A DNA stretch of 35,936 nt from Deltaproteobacteria bacterium (GCA_030694465.1 JAUXYJ010000049.1:1-35936); one strand, 5' to 3'; shown: positions 6,271-15,949, counted from the first letter of the stretch. Numbers and translations: made by a program. The notes: a model not told the origin generated them from the letters alone.

Positions 6271-8184
6271 ATGCGATTGGTAAACGTGGGAGTTGCCTCG
6301 ATCAATTCGACCGTGGGCAGGGTGATTAGCAACACCGACCGTGTCTTAGAGCTCGCCGCAAAGATGGCCGCTGAGGGGGTCACCGTGGCGTGTTTTCCAG
6401 AGCAGGTCTTGGGTGGGTACGCACAAGAAGACCTCGTCCAGTGGCGCGGTTTTGTCGACGCCCAGTGGCGCGCCCTTGAGCGCGTCGCAGCAGAGACCGC
6501 ACACAACGCGATGGTCCTCGTGCTCGGCGTCACCGTGGCGCACCGCGGACACCTGTACAACTGCGCCGCCGTCGTCCACGCGGGCAAAATTGTGGGGCTC
6601 GTCCCCAAAGAAAAGCTGCCCACGTACAACGTCTTCTACGAGCTCCGGACGCTCTCGCCAGGGCTGCCCTACATGCGCGCCGAAGCACACGGTGTCCCGC
6701 TTGGAGACCTGGTTTTTGACTGCGATTTCGGCACATTCGCGGTCGAGGTCTGCGAAGACATTTGGTCACCCGACGGCCCCATGCGTCGCCGCTGCTACGC
6801 CGGCGCAGAGCTCGTGCTCAACGTGAGCGCCTCGCCCTTTCGGACGGGCGTGATGGGCACGCGTCGCGAGATGTTGGCGACGCGTTCGGGCGACAACCAG
6901 TGCGCGTTGGTCTATGCAAACTTGGTCGGTGCCAACGATGGGCTGATCTTCGATGGCGGGGGATTTGTCTTCTCAAACGGGCGACCGCTGCTCGAGACCC
7001 CGAGATTTGTGCAGGGCTTTCAGAGCTCTACCGTGGACCTTGATCGCACGCAGCGCCTACGCACGGAGAGCACCACGTGGCGCATGGACGCCCTCGCCCA
7101 CCGGCAGGCGGTCAACGACCGAGAGATCCCGCGGATTGCGCTCACCGAGGCGACGCCAGACCGGAGCAAGTTGCTCTACCCAGTGCCCGCAAACGGGAGC
7201 TTCTTTCTGCCGTCAACGCAGACCGCGCCGAGCGCGAAGCACTCATTTTGCGAGGACATGCTCGACGCGCTTTCTCTGGGAATTGGCGACTATTTCGAGA
7301 AGACCGGCGCGTTCAAGGGGATCGGGATCGCGCTCTCGGGTGGGCGCGATTCGTTGCTCACGCTCTTGATCGCACATCGCTATCTAGAGCGACGATTGGC
7401 TGCGTTGTCCGAGGCCGAGCGGCACGAAAAAATGAGCTCGCTGCTGCACGCTTTTTATATGCCGTCACGGTTCTCGTCCGAGCAGACGCAAGGCGCGGCA
7501 GCCAAGATCGCCGCAGAGCTCGGCGCGCAGTTTATGATCGTCCCGATCGAAGAGGCGTTTGGGCGCGAAGAAGAGGTCGCGCGCACGATGCTCGGTGGCG
7601 AAAATCCCACTGAAATCACGAGACAAAACATCCAAGCGCGCCTGCGTGGTCAGCGCATGTGGAACTGGTCCAACACGTCGGGATTTCTCTTCTTGCAGAC
7701 GGGAAACATGTCCGAGAAGGCCATGGGCTACACCACCATCGGCGGCGACCTCGAGGGCGCCCTCGCGATCTTGGCCAACGTGCCCAAGACCGTCGTGATC
7801 TATCTCCTCGAGCACCTGCTAGAGACTCGCGGATTCGAGGGCATCCGCGCGTGCTTCGAAGCCCCTGCGGGCCCCGAGCTCGCGGCCAACCAGAAGGGCG
7901 AAGACGAGCTCATGCCTTTTCGAGCCCTTGACGCGTGTTTTCACCTGTACGCAGCCGAGAAGATGAACCCAAGTGAGATCGTGAGCGTGCTCGACGTGAT
8001 GTTTCCTGATGACCCGGCGGGTGTGCACAACGCGTGGGTGCAGAAGTTTGTACGGCTGTTTACCCAGAGTATTTACAAGTGGGTCCAGAGCCCTCTCTCG
8101 CTCCACGTCGGCAATCTTGACCTCGAACGCGAGCGCGCGCTGCAGCTCCCCGTCGTCGAGAGCACCGAGTGGACACGCGCATGA
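6271..8184 (+). CDS. nadE: Glutamine-dependent NAD+ synthetase
   Basis: The 637-residue enzyme converts deamido-NAD, ATP and glutamine to NAD+, the last step of NAD biosynthesis. The N-terminal nitrilase-type amidase shows the Glu-Lys-Cys triad: Glu44 in FPEQVLGGY, Lys at ~113-115 in PKEKLPTYNVFYE and Cys161 in EVCEDIW. The C-terminal synthetase domain has the PP-loop SGGRDS from residue 356 and the GNMSEKAMGYTTIGGD segment near the substrate site. I chose ATG 6271 because the nitrilase fold begins at RLVNVGVAS; the longer frame overlaps the glutaredoxin promoter region. The stop overlaps the next start as ATGA, heading a three-gene coupled operon. Confidence 0.95.
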   Translation: MRLVNVGVASINSTVGRVISNTDRVLELAAKMAAEGVTVACFPEQVLGGYAQEDLVQWRGFVDAQWRALERVAAETAHNAMVLVLGVTVAHRGHLYNCAAVVHAGKIVGLVPKEKLPTYNVFYELRTLSPGLPYMRAEAHGVPLGDLVFDCDFGTFAVEVCEDIWSPDGPMRRRCYAGAELVLNVSASPFRTGVMGTRREMLATRSGDNQCALVYANLVGANDGLIFDGGGFVFSNGRPLLETPRFVQGFQSSTVDLDRTQRLRTESTTWRMDALAHRQAVNDREIPRIALTEATPDRSKLLYPVPANGSFFLPSTQTAPSAKHSFCEDMLDALSLGIGDYFEKTGAFKGIGIALSGGRDSLLTLLIAHRYLERRLAALSEAERHEKMSSLLHAFYMPSRFSSEQTQGAAAKIAAELGAQFMIVPIEEAFGREEEVARTMLGGENPTEITRQNIQARLRGQRMWNWSNTSGFLFLQTGNMSEKAMGYTTIGGDLEGALAILANVPKTVVIYLLEHLLETRGFEGIRACFEAPAGPELAANQKGEDELMPFRALDACFHLYAAEKMNPSEIVSVLDVMFPDDPAGVHNAWVQKFVRLFTQSIYKWVQSPLSLHVGNLDLERERALQLPVVESTEWTRA

Positions 8185-9368
8185 GCCACGCCCGCCGTCC
8201 GATGGGTCCAAGTACGCTGGTCGTCCATGGCGACCGCGAGAACAACACGACGCGCGCCGTCGTCGCGCCCATTTGGCAGACCGCCACCTACGCGCGCGAC
8301 ACCTCGGACGAGCTCATCGACGCCGCGAACACACGCGCTCCCGAAGACTTCTACGCACGCTGGTCTCATCCCAACAACAAGCAGCTTGAGTCACTCGTCG
8401 CGAAGCTCGAAAACACCCACGGAGCCCTCGCGTTCGCCTCGGGCATGGCCGCCGCGAGCGCCGCGATCGTGCCGTGGGTCTCGTCCGGCGATCACATCGT
8501 CGCGGCACGGACGCTCTACGGCGACACGCGCAATTTGCTCGACCGTGTACTGACCCGTTTTGGCGTCACGACCTCGTACGCGCAAGACCACAGCGTCGAG
8601 AGCTATGCGCGCTTGTTTACGGACAAGACCACGCTGTGCATTCTCGAAACTCCTGCAAATCCTACGCTCGAATGCGTCGACATCGCCGCGATCGCGACGG
8701 TCGCGCGCGCGCGCGGTGTGCGCGTCGTGTGCGACAACACCTTCGCCAGCCCGTACAACACGCAGCCTGCGGCGCTCGGTGCGCACGCCGTGTTTCACAG
8801 CGCGACGAAGTATCTCTCGGGACACTCGGACGTGATCGCCGGCGTACTGTGCGGCGACGAAGAGACCATTGCGCGCGGCTGGGACCATCTGCGCACCGAG
8901 GGTGCGGTGCTCGGGCCCATGGACGCGTGGCTCGTCGTTCGAGGTCTACGCACGTTTGCTCTGCGAATGGAGCGACACAACGCCAACGCCCTCGCCCTCG
9001 CCGGCTTGCTGAGTGAGCACGACGCGGTCGCTCGCGTGCACTATCCCATGCACGCAGGTCACCCCCAACATGCGCTCGCCAAATCGCAAATGCGCGGAGG
9101 CAGCGGCGTGTTGAGTGTCGAGCTAAAGGGCGGTGAACGTGCAGCGGCGCAGCTCGCCCGATCGCTCACGCTCTTTCGGTTGGCGCCCTCGCTTGGCGGC
9201 GTCGAATCGCTCGTGATGTACCCCTCGTCACTCTCGCGAATGAGTGACGCGCAGCGCGCCGCGAGTGGCATCTCAGCGTCGCTCGTGCGCTTGGCCGTGG
9301 GGATCGAAGACACGGATGATTTGCTCGATGATCTTCGCCAAGCCCTCTCCACCGTAGGAGCACCATGA
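8181..9368 (+). CDS. Cys/Met metabolism PLP-dependent enzyme (cystathionine gamma-synthase/lyase or O-acylhomoserine sulfhydrylase type)
   Basis: The 395-residue protein belongs to the fold-type I trans-sulfuration enzymes. Visible signatures are the substrate/PLP loop RWSHPNNKQLE, ASGMAAASAA, the VVCDNTFASPYNTQP strand with the PLP-ring Asp, SATKYLSGHSD with Lys210 as Schiff-base lysine, and SLGGVESLVMYPSS near the end. These motifs do not separate cystathionine gamma-synthase, gamma-lyase, methionine gamma-lyase and sulfhydrylase activities. ATG 8181 is preferred to 8169 because it gives an ATGA overlap with nadE. The stop overlaps the helicase start in the same way. Confidence 0.9.
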   Translation: MSHARRPMGPSTLVVHGDRENNTTRAVVAPIWQTATYARDTSDELIDAANTRAPEDFYARWSHPNNKQLESLVAKLENTHGALAFASGMAAASAAIVPWVSSGDHIVAARTLYGDTRNLLDRVLTRFGVTTSYAQDHSVESYARLFTDKTTLCILETPANPTLECVDIAAIATVARARGVRVVCDNTFASPYNTQPAALGAHAVFHSATKYLSGHSDVIAGVLCGDEETIARGWDHLRTEGAVLGPMDAWLVVRGLRTFALRMERHNANALALAGLLSEHDAVARVHYPMHAGHPQHALAKSQMRGGSGVLSVELKGGERAAAQLARSLTLFRLAPSLGGVESLVMYPSSLSRMSDAQRAASGISASLVRLAVGIEDTDDLLDDLRQALSTVGAP

Positions 9369-11305
9369 GCACCCTGGACGAACACCTCGCGAGGCTCCGC
9401 GGGGCTTGGCACGCCGAGCACGAAGCGTCGAAGCAACAGTATGCACAAGAGCGCCGCGACACGTCGCTGAGCGATCGCGTCGAGCAGGGCATCGCGCTCA
9501 AAGACCTGATGCTTGACGAGACCCAACCGGCGCCCGGAGACCGCACGCTCGCGTGGTTTCGGGTGAGCAGCAGGCTCGCGCTGCGTGACCTGAGACTCGG
9601 TCCTGGCGACCCGGTGATCCTTTGGCGCACCAGCGTCGAGGACCCCGATGCGCTCCGTGCTGTCATCGCGCGCAAGAGCCCTGATCGCATCGCAGCGATG
9701 CTCGAGTGCGAGCCTCCGGACTGGCTCTCAGACCCAGGCGTCAAGATGGACCGCGACGCGCCCGAGGTGACCTTTCGACGCGGTCGTGACGCGCTCGACG
9801 CGATCGCCGAGCTGCCCCAACGGAGCGAAGAGCGCGGACGAATCGAGAGGATTTTTGCAGCGCAACCACCACTCATCGTGCGAACCGAGCCGACCACCAA
9901 GACCGTCGCCTACTTTGACCCGATGCTCGAGGTCGATCAACAGCGCGCGGTCCAACGTGCGCTCCGCGAAGAGCTCACGCTGGTCCTCGGGCCACCTGGC
10001 ACGGGCAAGACACGCACCCTCGCAGAGATCGTGCGTCAGTGTGTCGCCCGCGACGAGCGCGTGCTGATCACTGCCGCGAGCCACACCGCCGTAGACAACC
10101 TCGCCGAGCGCTTGATCGCAAACGGCGTTGAAGTCGTGCGCATCGGTCACCCCGCGAGGGTCTCGGCCGAAATGGAAGCGCACACCCTCGACGCGCTCGT
10201 CGAGCAAGACGAATCGGTTCAGCTGGCCACAGGGTGGGTGCGCGAGGCCGAGGCGATCCGCCATCGCATGGTGCAAAGGCAAAAGCGTGGCGCGCTGTCG
10301 CGTGAAGATCGCGCAGCCATGGGAGCAGAGATCCGCGGCTTATTTGGCAGCGCACGAGACGCCAAGCGGCGCGCCCAGCAGGCTATTTTGGCCGACGCAC
10401 GCGTGATCGCGTCGACCGCAGCGGGTGCCGATGTGCGCGTGCTCGAGAACATGCGATTTGATCGCGTGGTCTTGGATGAAGCGACGCAAGCGCCAGACCC
10501 TATTGCCCTGGTCGCGCTCTTGCGAGCCCCCGCGGTGGTGTTGGCCGGCGACCCCCACCAGCTGCCTCCGACCGTCGTAGGTGACGAGGCGATCGCCATG
10601 GGGCTCGCGACGACGCTCTTTGAGCGATTGGCGGCCAGCGAACACGGACAAGCTGCGGTGACCCTTCTGCGCGTGCAGCACCGCATGCACGAGGCGCTGA
10701 TGGCGTTTCCGAACGCGCAGACCTACAAGGGCCAGTTGATCGCGGCAGACGATGTCGCCAAGGCGCTGTTGACGGACCTGGATGGCATCGGCGAAGACCC
10801 TGAGCGTGTGGGTCCCTTGGTGCTCCTCGATACGGTCGGTCGAGGGTGGGACGAGATGGTCGTCGGCGACGATCCTAGCAAGCAAAATCCAGGCAACGCA
10901 GAGCGTGTCGCGAACGAAGTGCGGAGGCTCTTATCGCGAGGCGTCGCGCCCACGGACATCGGCGTGATCACGCCCTACAACGCGCAGGTGCGGCTTCTTC
11001 GGGACGCGTTGTCGGACCTCCTTGAGCGAGGGCTCGAGGTCTCGACGGTAGACGGATTTCAGGGGCGCGAGAAGCTCGTGATCGTGGTGGACACGGTGCG
11101 AAGCAACGAAGACGGCGACCTGGGATTTCTCAGAGATGTGCGCCGGATGAACGTCGCGATCACCCGCGCGCGACGTTGGCTCTTGGTCGTTGGAGACGGC
11201 GCCCTGTTGGCTCGCCATTCGTACTACGCCGCGCTGCTCGCGCACGCTGAGCACACCGACCAATGGATGAGCGCGTGGACCGACGAGGCCGAACCTCTGC
11301 CCTAA
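9365..11305 (+). CDS. Superfamily 1 helicase, UPF1/IGHMBP2-like
   Basis: This 646-residue protein has a full set of SF1B motifs. These are GPPGTGKT at ~209-216 (Walker A), TAASHTAVDNL (Ia), LDEATQAPDP at ~371 (Walker B/II), GDPHQLPPTV (III), QHRMHEAL (IV), DGFQGREKLVIVVDTVRS (V) and NVAITRARRWLLVVGD (VI). The N-terminal ~190 residues hold the family's stalk or beta-barrel region. It resembles bacterial DNA/RNA helicases of the IGHMBP2/UPF1 group, which translocate 5'-3'. It is the third gene of the nadE operon by ATGA overlap, though no functional link is evident. Its last four bases overlap the convergent downstream gene. Confidence 0.9.
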   Translation: MSTLDEHLARLRGAWHAEHEASKQQYAQERRDTSLSDRVEQGIALKDLMLDETQPAPGDRTLAWFRVSSRLALRDLRLGPGDPVILWRTSVEDPDALRAVIARKSPDRIAAMLECEPPDWLSDPGVKMDRDAPEVTFRRGRDALDAIAELPQRSEERGRIERIFAAQPPLIVRTEPTTKTVAYFDPMLEVDQQRAVQRALREELTLVLGPPGTGKTRTLAEIVRQCVARDERVLITAASHTAVDNLAERLIANGVEVVRIGHPARVSAEMEAHTLDALVEQDESVQLATGWVREAEAIRHRMVQRQKRGALSREDRAAMGAEIRGLFGSARDAKRRAQQAILADARVIASTAAGADVRVLENMRFDRVVLDEATQAPDPIALVALLRAPAVVLAGDPHQLPPTVVGDEAIAMGLATTLFERLAASEHGQAAVTLLRVQHRMHEALMAFPNAQTYKGQLIAADDVAKALLTDLDGIGEDPERVGPLVLLDTVGRGWDEMVVGDDPSKQNPGNAERVANEVRRLLSRGVAPTDIGVITPYNAQVRLLRDALSDLLERGLEVSTVDGFQGREKLVIVVDTVRSNEDGDLGFLRDVRRMNVAITRARRWLLVVGDGALLARHSYYAALLAHAEHTDQWMSAWTDEAEPLP

Positions 11306-11781
11306 CGCACCGGGAGCGAAGTCACCTGTTGTGCCATCGCGAGCAGGTCGCGCTCGGAGGGCAACCCCGGCACTTTGGAGCGCAAAAAAACCACCGCTTC
11401 GGCAAGAGTTGTCACGATCTTGAGTGGGTAAGGCTGGCGCACGACAAGGATCATGCCCGTGAGCGCCGCGCGAACGCTCGCGGCGACAAATCCCTCGTCG
11501 GAAACCACTATCGCGCCTGCGCTGAAGCGATCGTTCATTTGCGTGAGCCCCTTGGAGAGCTCATCGCGAATGGCCGACTCGGGCGCTCCGACACCTCGGT
11601 CTGACACGACGATCATCGCGGTGCGCTTGGATTTCGTGCTGCCGACCTCGACGGCCTGCATTGCGCGCCGAGACGACTCAAGCTCAAGCTTCGCCCGCCA
11701 ACGAACCACAATCAAATCGCCTGCCGTCGCGACCACGCTGCAGTGATCGTTGTGCAAAATTCGGAGTGCTGGATCGCTCAT
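11302..11781 (-). CDS. Conserved-looking hypothetical protein, possibly STAS-like
   Basis: From ATG 11781 the product is 159 residues. It alternates hydrophobic strands and amphipathic helices (VVATAGDLIVVRW, RTAMIVVSDRGVG, SAGAIVVSDEGFVAASVRAAL, MILVVRQPYPLKIVTTLAEAVVFL). The alpha/beta pattern with the VVSD-x-GV segments recalls STAS or SpoIIAA-like folds, but no diagnostic motif is visible, so this is only a suggestion. Codon use matches the neighbours. Its stop overlaps the convergent helicase stop by four bases. The next 260 bp up to 12041 hold no gene I can support. Confidence 0.6.
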   Translation of the reverse strand: MSDPALRILHNDHCSVVATAGDLIVVRWRAKLELESSRRAMQAVEVGSTKSKRTAMIVVSDRGVGAPESAIRDELSKGLTQMNDRFSAGAIVVSDEGFVAASVRAALTGMILVVRQPYPLKIVTTLAEAVVFLRSKVPGLPSERDLLAMAQQVTSLPVR

Positions 11782-12041
11782 TTGGTCAACCTCCAAAGTA
11801 CTCCAGCGCCTCGACAGAAGCGAGGCCTTCTTTGCCCAGTCTTGGGCGCAACACTGCCGCACCGCAGGCAGGCGATTCAATCAGCAAAAACCAATATATC
11901 CTACGGTCATACCGTCGCCGCGCATGCCGCTTGGACCCTCAACCACGTGCGCTCCTAAGGGCGTCTTGGGGGACAGCAGCCAAGCTCGCAGCAGAGCGTA
12001 TCGAGGATGCTCTGAGTGTCAGCGCCAGCGGCCGGAGTGGT

Positions 12042-12356
12042 TCACTCAGGACGTACGCGCAGCTGAATGTGCAGCGTGCCACGAGGGCCCTCACCCCGTA
12101 GCTCAGCTTCGTGCGGCAGATACCCATCGCGATCGACCCTCAGCCTATGTGTGCCAGGGCCGAGCCCCATCGACTGGCGCTCCCACAAGATACACTGCCC
12201 GCGAGAGACCTCGTCCACGATCAGCGTGGCATCGCGCGGATTGCACTCGAAGCGATACGCGACCGTCGAGACCGCGCGCCCCTGCGTGCGCTGTCTGCCG
12301 CCACAGGCGGCGAGGGCGAGCGTCGCAAGACAAGCGAATTTGCAAGCCATTCGCAT
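12042..12356 (-). CDS. Small lipoprotein with PEGA-like domain
   Basis: The 104-residue precursor has a signal peptide with lipobox LAAC (Cys18). A mature domain follows with the pattern DATLIVDEVSRGQC, GLGPGTHRLRVDRDGYLPHEAEL. The GTHRLRVDRDGY segment is the hallmark of PEGA-type beta-sandwich repeats (consensus PGxHxVxVxxxGY) found on extracytoplasmic proteins. It lies 5 bp downstream of guaA on the same strand and is probably co-transcribed. I see no metabolic link to GMP synthesis. Function unknown; cell-envelope location inferred. Confidence 0.72.
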   Translation of the reverse strand: MRMACKFACLATLALAACGGRQRTQGRAVSTVAYRFECNPRDATLIVDEVSRGQCILWERQSMGLGPGTHRLRVDRDGYLPHEAELRGEGPRGTLHIQLRVRPE

Positions 12357-12361
12357 TTAGC

Positions 12362-13906
12362 TCACTCCCACTCGATCGTCGCCGGGGGCTTGCTCGAGAT
12401 GTCGTACACCACACGATTGACACCGCGGACCTCGTTGATAATCCGCGAGGACATCGCGCCCAGCACTTCGTATGGGATGCGCGCCCAGTCCGCGGTCATG
12501 CCGTCGACCGAGGTCACGGCGCGGATCGCGATGCACTCGTCGTAGGTGCGCTCGTCGCCCATGACGCCCACCGATCGCACGGGCAACAGCGCCGCAAAAC
12601 ACTGCCACACCGAGTCGTACAGCCCATGGGCGCGGAGCTCGTGCTCGACGATCGCGTCGGCCTCGCGCAGCACGGACAAGCGCTGCTCGGTGAGATCTCC
12701 GAGGCAGCGGATGGCCAGCCCTGGGCCCGGAAACGGATGTCGCCACAAGATCTCTCGCGAGAGCCCCATGGCTTCGCCCGCGGCGCGTACTTCGTCTTTA
12801 AACAACTCGCGCAGCGGTTCGACCAAGGCGAGCTTCATTCGCTCGGGCAACCCGCCCACGTTGTGGTGGCTCTTGATCACTGCGCTCGGGCCCTTAAACG
12901 ACACGCTCTCGATCACGTCGGGATAGAGCGTGCCCTGGACCAAGTGCGTCACGCCCTCGAGGGTCTGCGCGACCTCGTCGAACACTTCGATAAAAACGCG
13001 CCCAATGATCTTTCGCTTCTTCTCGGGGTCATGCACTCCGGCGAGCTCGGTGAGAAAGCGCTCGCGTGCGTCGATGACACGAAGATCCAGCTCAAATTGC
13101 TCGCGAAATACACGTTCGACTTGGTCACGCTCGCCCTTGCGCAAGAGCCCATTGTCGACAAAGACGCAGGTGAGCCGGTCACCGAGCGCGCGATGGCAGA
13201 GCACCGCGGCCACAGACGAATCGACGCCACCCGAGAGGCCACAGACCGCGCGCCCTGCGCCCACCGAGGCCTTCACCTTGGCGATGGCCTCGTCGACAAA
13301 CGCGCCCGCGCTCCAGTCGGCCTTGAGGCCTGTGACGTCAAACAAGAACCCCGCGAGCACGTCTGTGCCACGCACGCTGTGGTGCACCTCGGGGTGAAAC
13401 TGCACACCGAACAATCGGCGAGACAAATCGCCCACCGCCGCGAAGGGCGAGTGAGCGCTGGTGGCCAACACCTCGAAGCCCGGCGGCAGGGCGACGACGC
13501 GATCGCCGTGGCTCATCCAGACCTCGGTCTCTTCGCCGCGTGCAAACCGTGAGAGAAATCCCACGGGATTGTGCACAGTGAGCGTCGCACGCCCGTACTC
13601 GCGCGCGCTGGCCTTCTCGACCGCGCCGCCGAGAAGATGCGCCGCGAGCTGCTCTCCGTAGCAGATCCCCAACACCGGAACACCCATAGAAAACACTGAC
13701 GGATCGATCTTCGGCGACGCAGCATCGAGCACACTAAACGGGCTCCCCGAGAGGATCACGCAGCGCGGGTTGAGCGCGCGGACTTGCTCGATCGGGAGGG
13801 TACACGGCTGAATCTCGCAGTAGACACCCAGCTCACGGATGCGACGCGCGATGAGCATGGTGTATTGCGAACCAAAATCGAGGACGAGAACGAGTGGACG
13901 ATCCAT
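12362..13906 (-). CDS. guaA: GMP synthase (glutamine-hydrolysing)
   Basis: The 514-residue enzyme converts XMP to GMP using ATP and glutamine. The N-terminal class I glutamine amidotransferase shows Cys82 in GICYGEQL and His171/Glu173 in QFHPEV. The ATP-pyrophosphatase domain has the PP-loop SGGVDS at 225-230. The C-terminal dimerisation/XMP-binding domain includes HHNVGGLP, FPGPGLAIR and ends RVVYDISSKPPATIEWE, the expected guaA terminus. Length and architecture are canonical. It is divergent from the transaldolase gene across 256 bp that contain a strong inverted repeat. Confidence 0.97.
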   Translation of the reverse strand: MDRPLVLVLDFGSQYTMLIARRIRELGVYCEIQPCTLPIEQVRALNPRCVILSGSPFSVLDAASPKIDPSVFSMGVPVLGICYGEQLAAHLLGGAVEKASAREYGRATLTVHNPVGFLSRFARGEETEVWMSHGDRVVALPPGFEVLATSAHSPFAAVGDLSRRLFGVQFHPEVHHSVRGTDVLAGFLFDVTGLKADWSAGAFVDEAIAKVKASVGAGRAVCGLSGGVDSSVAAVLCHRALGDRLTCVFVDNGLLRKGERDQVERVFREQFELDLRVIDARERFLTELAGVHDPEKKRKIIGRVFIEVFDEVAQTLEGVTHLVQGTLYPDVIESVSFKGPSAVIKSHHNVGGLPERMKLALVEPLRELFKDEVRAAGEAMGLSREILWRHPFPGPGLAIRCLGDLTEQRLSVLREADAIVEHELRAHGLYDSVWQCFAALLPVRSVGVMGDERTYDECIAIRAVTSVDGMTADWARIPYEVLGAMSSRIINEVRGVNRVVYDISSKPPATIEWE

Positions 13907-14018
13907 AGTCGGTGCTCTTGAGCTAGCGGCGATTGGTCAACGAGTGGACAACGATTGTGCGAGTACCACAGGCCACGGCTTGACCGCAGACCAAGCGCTG
14001 GTCTATCGCCTAACGCGC

Positions 14019-14052
14019 CTCAGGATCAACGGGTGATTACGGTGATCCTGAG
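14019..14052. repeat. 10-bp inverted repeat between guaA and transaldolase
   Basis: CTCAGGATCA (14019-14028) and TGATCCTGAG (14043-14052) are perfect inverted copies separated by 14 bp, with further partial pairing of CGCG bases outside. It lies in the divergent guaA/tal gap, 113 bp from guaA and 110 bp from the tal start. There is no T-tract, so an intrinsic terminator is unlikely. A regulator site or mRNA leader hairpin is possible. Confidence 0.5.
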
Positions 14053-14162
14053 CGCGTCATGTTGAGCCCAATTACTGGTCTCGCGCGCGAAAGATGCCCA
14101 TCGATTGCCAAACACTGGCGACGACGCGATCGCGCGAAGCGACACCTCAGGAGCGCGCTGCT

Positions 14163-14807
14163 ATGAAAATCTTTATTGATTCTGCTGACATCTCCGAAAT
14201 CCGCGAAGCCGCACGCATGGGCGCAGTCGACGGAGTGACCACCAACCCTTCGTTGGTGGCGAAGACAGGTCGAAAGTACCTCGACGTCGTCAAAGAGATC
14301 TGTGAGCTCGTGGATGGGCCGATTTCGGCCGAAGTGCTCGGCATCTCGTACGAGGACATCCTCCGCGAGGGCCGCGAATGGGCGGCGATTCACAAGAACA
14401 TCGTGGTGAAGGTTCCGCTCATCGTCGAGGGCCTGAAGGCCGTTCGCACGCTCACCAACGAGGGCATCAAGACCAACGTGACGCTGTGCTTTTCGGCCTC
14501 GCAAGCGATGCTCGCAGCCAAAGCTGGCGCGACGTACATCTCGCCCTTCGTCGGTCGCCTCGATGACATCTCCGAAGATGGCATGGCGCTCATCGACCAG
14601 ATCGTCACGATCTACCGCAATTATCACTACAAAACCGAGGTGCTCGTAGCCTCCGTGCGCCATCCCATTCACGTCACGCAGGCCGCAACCCTCGGCGCCG
14701 ACGTCTGCACAATCCCTTTTAAGGTCATCGAGCAGCTGGCCAAGCACCCGCTCACGGATCTCGGGCTCGCGAAGTTTCTCGAGGACGCCAAGAAGATCCC
14801 GCGCTGA
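14163..14807 (+). CDS. tal: Transaldolase, TalC/MipB (small subunit-type) family
   Basis: The 214-residue protein is a short-form transaldolase, swapping dihydroxyacetone units between sugar phosphates in the non-oxidative pentose phosphate pathway. It begins [13 protein letters not shown] and has the TTNPSL motif. Lys83 in NIVVKVPL is the Schiff-base lysine. The [12 protein letters not shown] and [13 protein letters not shown] segments are also typical. ATG 14163 is the family's start; the 23 extra upstream residues of the open frame are unrelated. Fructose-6-phosphate aldolase shares this fold; sequence motifs alone do not fully exclude that activity. Confidence 0.93.
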   Translation: MKIFIDSADISEIREAARMGAVDGVTTNPSLVAKTGRKYLDVVKEICELVDGPISAEVLGISYEDILREGREWAAIHKNIVVKVPLIVEGLKAVRTLTNEGIKTNVTLCFSASQAMLAAKAGATYISPFVGRLDDISEDGMALIDQIVTIYRNYHYKTEVLVASVRHPIHVTQAATLGADVCTIPFKVIEQLAKHPLTDLGLAKFLEDAKKIPR

Positions 14808-14866
14808 GCTCACGTCCAACGTGACTCGCCCTTCCCAACGCCCCCTCTGCCCCTACCCAATAGCCA

Positions 14867-15949
14867 TTGAACGAACAACGAACCACCGGTGTTTTTGCAC
14901 TGTTTTCGATGGGTGCAACGCTCTCTCTGGCCCTCGCAGCGACAGTCATTGTCGGCTCCACGGTGCGTGAAGCGAGCGCTCAGACGAGGCCCCCGCCTCC
15001 GATGGACGCGAGCATCGCGACGCCGCACTGGCTGATTGACGCGTCAGTCCAAGACACCATGGGCACGACGGTCTCTGTGAGCGCGCTCGCGAGCAGTGGC
15101 AACGTAGTGATAGGGCGAGGCGTGCAAGTGTCTGTGCAAGAGTTCATGGACCGTGTGCGGAACACCAATGAGCTCGTGCAGAGGCGCTTCGCGAGTGATC
15201 CCGCTGCGCTCGAGTCCGTCGTGGACCGAATGCTCTCGGATCGATTGCTCGCACAAGAAGCTAGGCGACGCGGTCTCGAGTCCGATCCGTCCGTGCAGGC
15301 CGCGGTCGAGCGCGCGCTCATCGCGCGGTTGCGAGCGACTACGCTTGTGCCAAGCGCGGACGCGCGACGTGTCACCGAGGACGAGGTGCGTCAGTTTTAC
15401 GATGCGAATTACTTTCGATTTCACATCCCAGAGCGTCGCCGGGTCGCGGTGTTGTTTACCTCGGACGTCGTGAGGCTTGAGCGCGAGCTTCGGCCGTGGC
15501 GCCGATTGAACAGCACCGCACAGCGACGCGCACTACGCGATTTGACGAGAGAAATGACGCGTGATCCGGCGCTCATCGCCGCGGACTACGAGATCTCGGA
15601 TGTCACCGAGCAGCGCACAGACCTAGACGCTGGCCTGCGAGCGGCCGCGTTTGCGCTCACCCATGAGAACGACATTTCGCCAGCTCCCGTGCCCGGTGTC
15701 TTTAACGGAACCCGCGGGGTCTGGATCGTCCGGCTGCTTGACCGCCGCCACGCCGTGGACCGCACGCTCGCCGAGAGCGCCGAGTGGATCCGACAGCGCT
15801 TAGTGCTCGAGCGTCGTGTCGTCGTCGAAGACGAGCTCGTGCGGCAGCTCGCAGAGCGCGCCGGCGTGCGACGTACCCCTGCCCCCAGTATTGTCCGAGT
15901 CGACATCGTCGCGATCCCCGACGCCGGCCTCGATTCGGGGCTCCGCTGA
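14867..15949 (+). CDS. Exported SurA/PpiC-like peptidyl-prolyl isomerase-type protein
   Basis: The frame opens at TTG 14867 (alternative ATG 14909) and gives 360 residues. It has an N-terminal signal-type hydrophobic segment (FALFSMGATLSLALAATVIV) and an Ala-x-Ala-like cleavage region near ASAQT. A SurA N-like helical module follows (QEFMDRVRNTNELVQ, SVVDRMLSDRLLAQEARRRGL, VRQFYDANYFRFHIPERRRV), then a parvulin-like stretch ending in VWIVRLLDRRHA. The parvulin catalytic signature is weak, so it may be a chaperone-like protein without isomerase activity. Envelope protein folding is the likely role. It stands 59 bp after tal on the same strand. Confidence 0.7.
   Translation: MNEQRTTGVFALFSMGATLSLALAATVIVGSTVREASAQTRPPPPMDASIATPHWLIDASVQDTMGTTVSVSALASSGNVVIGRGVQVSVQEFMDRVRNTNELVQRRFASDPAALESVVDRMLSDRLLAQEARRRGLESDPSVQAAVERALIARLRATTLVPSADARRVTEDEVRQFYDANYFRFHIPERRRVAVLFTSDVVRLERELRPWRRLNSTAQRRALRDLTREMTRDPALIAADYEISDVTEQRTDLDAGLRAAAFALTHENDISPAPVPGVFNGTRGVWIVRLLDRRHAVDRTLAESAEWIRQRLVLERRVVVEDELVRQLAERAGVRRTPAPSIVRVDIVAIPDAGLDSGLR

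Noticed and set aside
11750..13552. Long plus-strand open frame of about 600 codons
   Set aside because: It is antisense to guaA, whose motifs are complete; the frame is open because of GC bias and its translation shows no domain.
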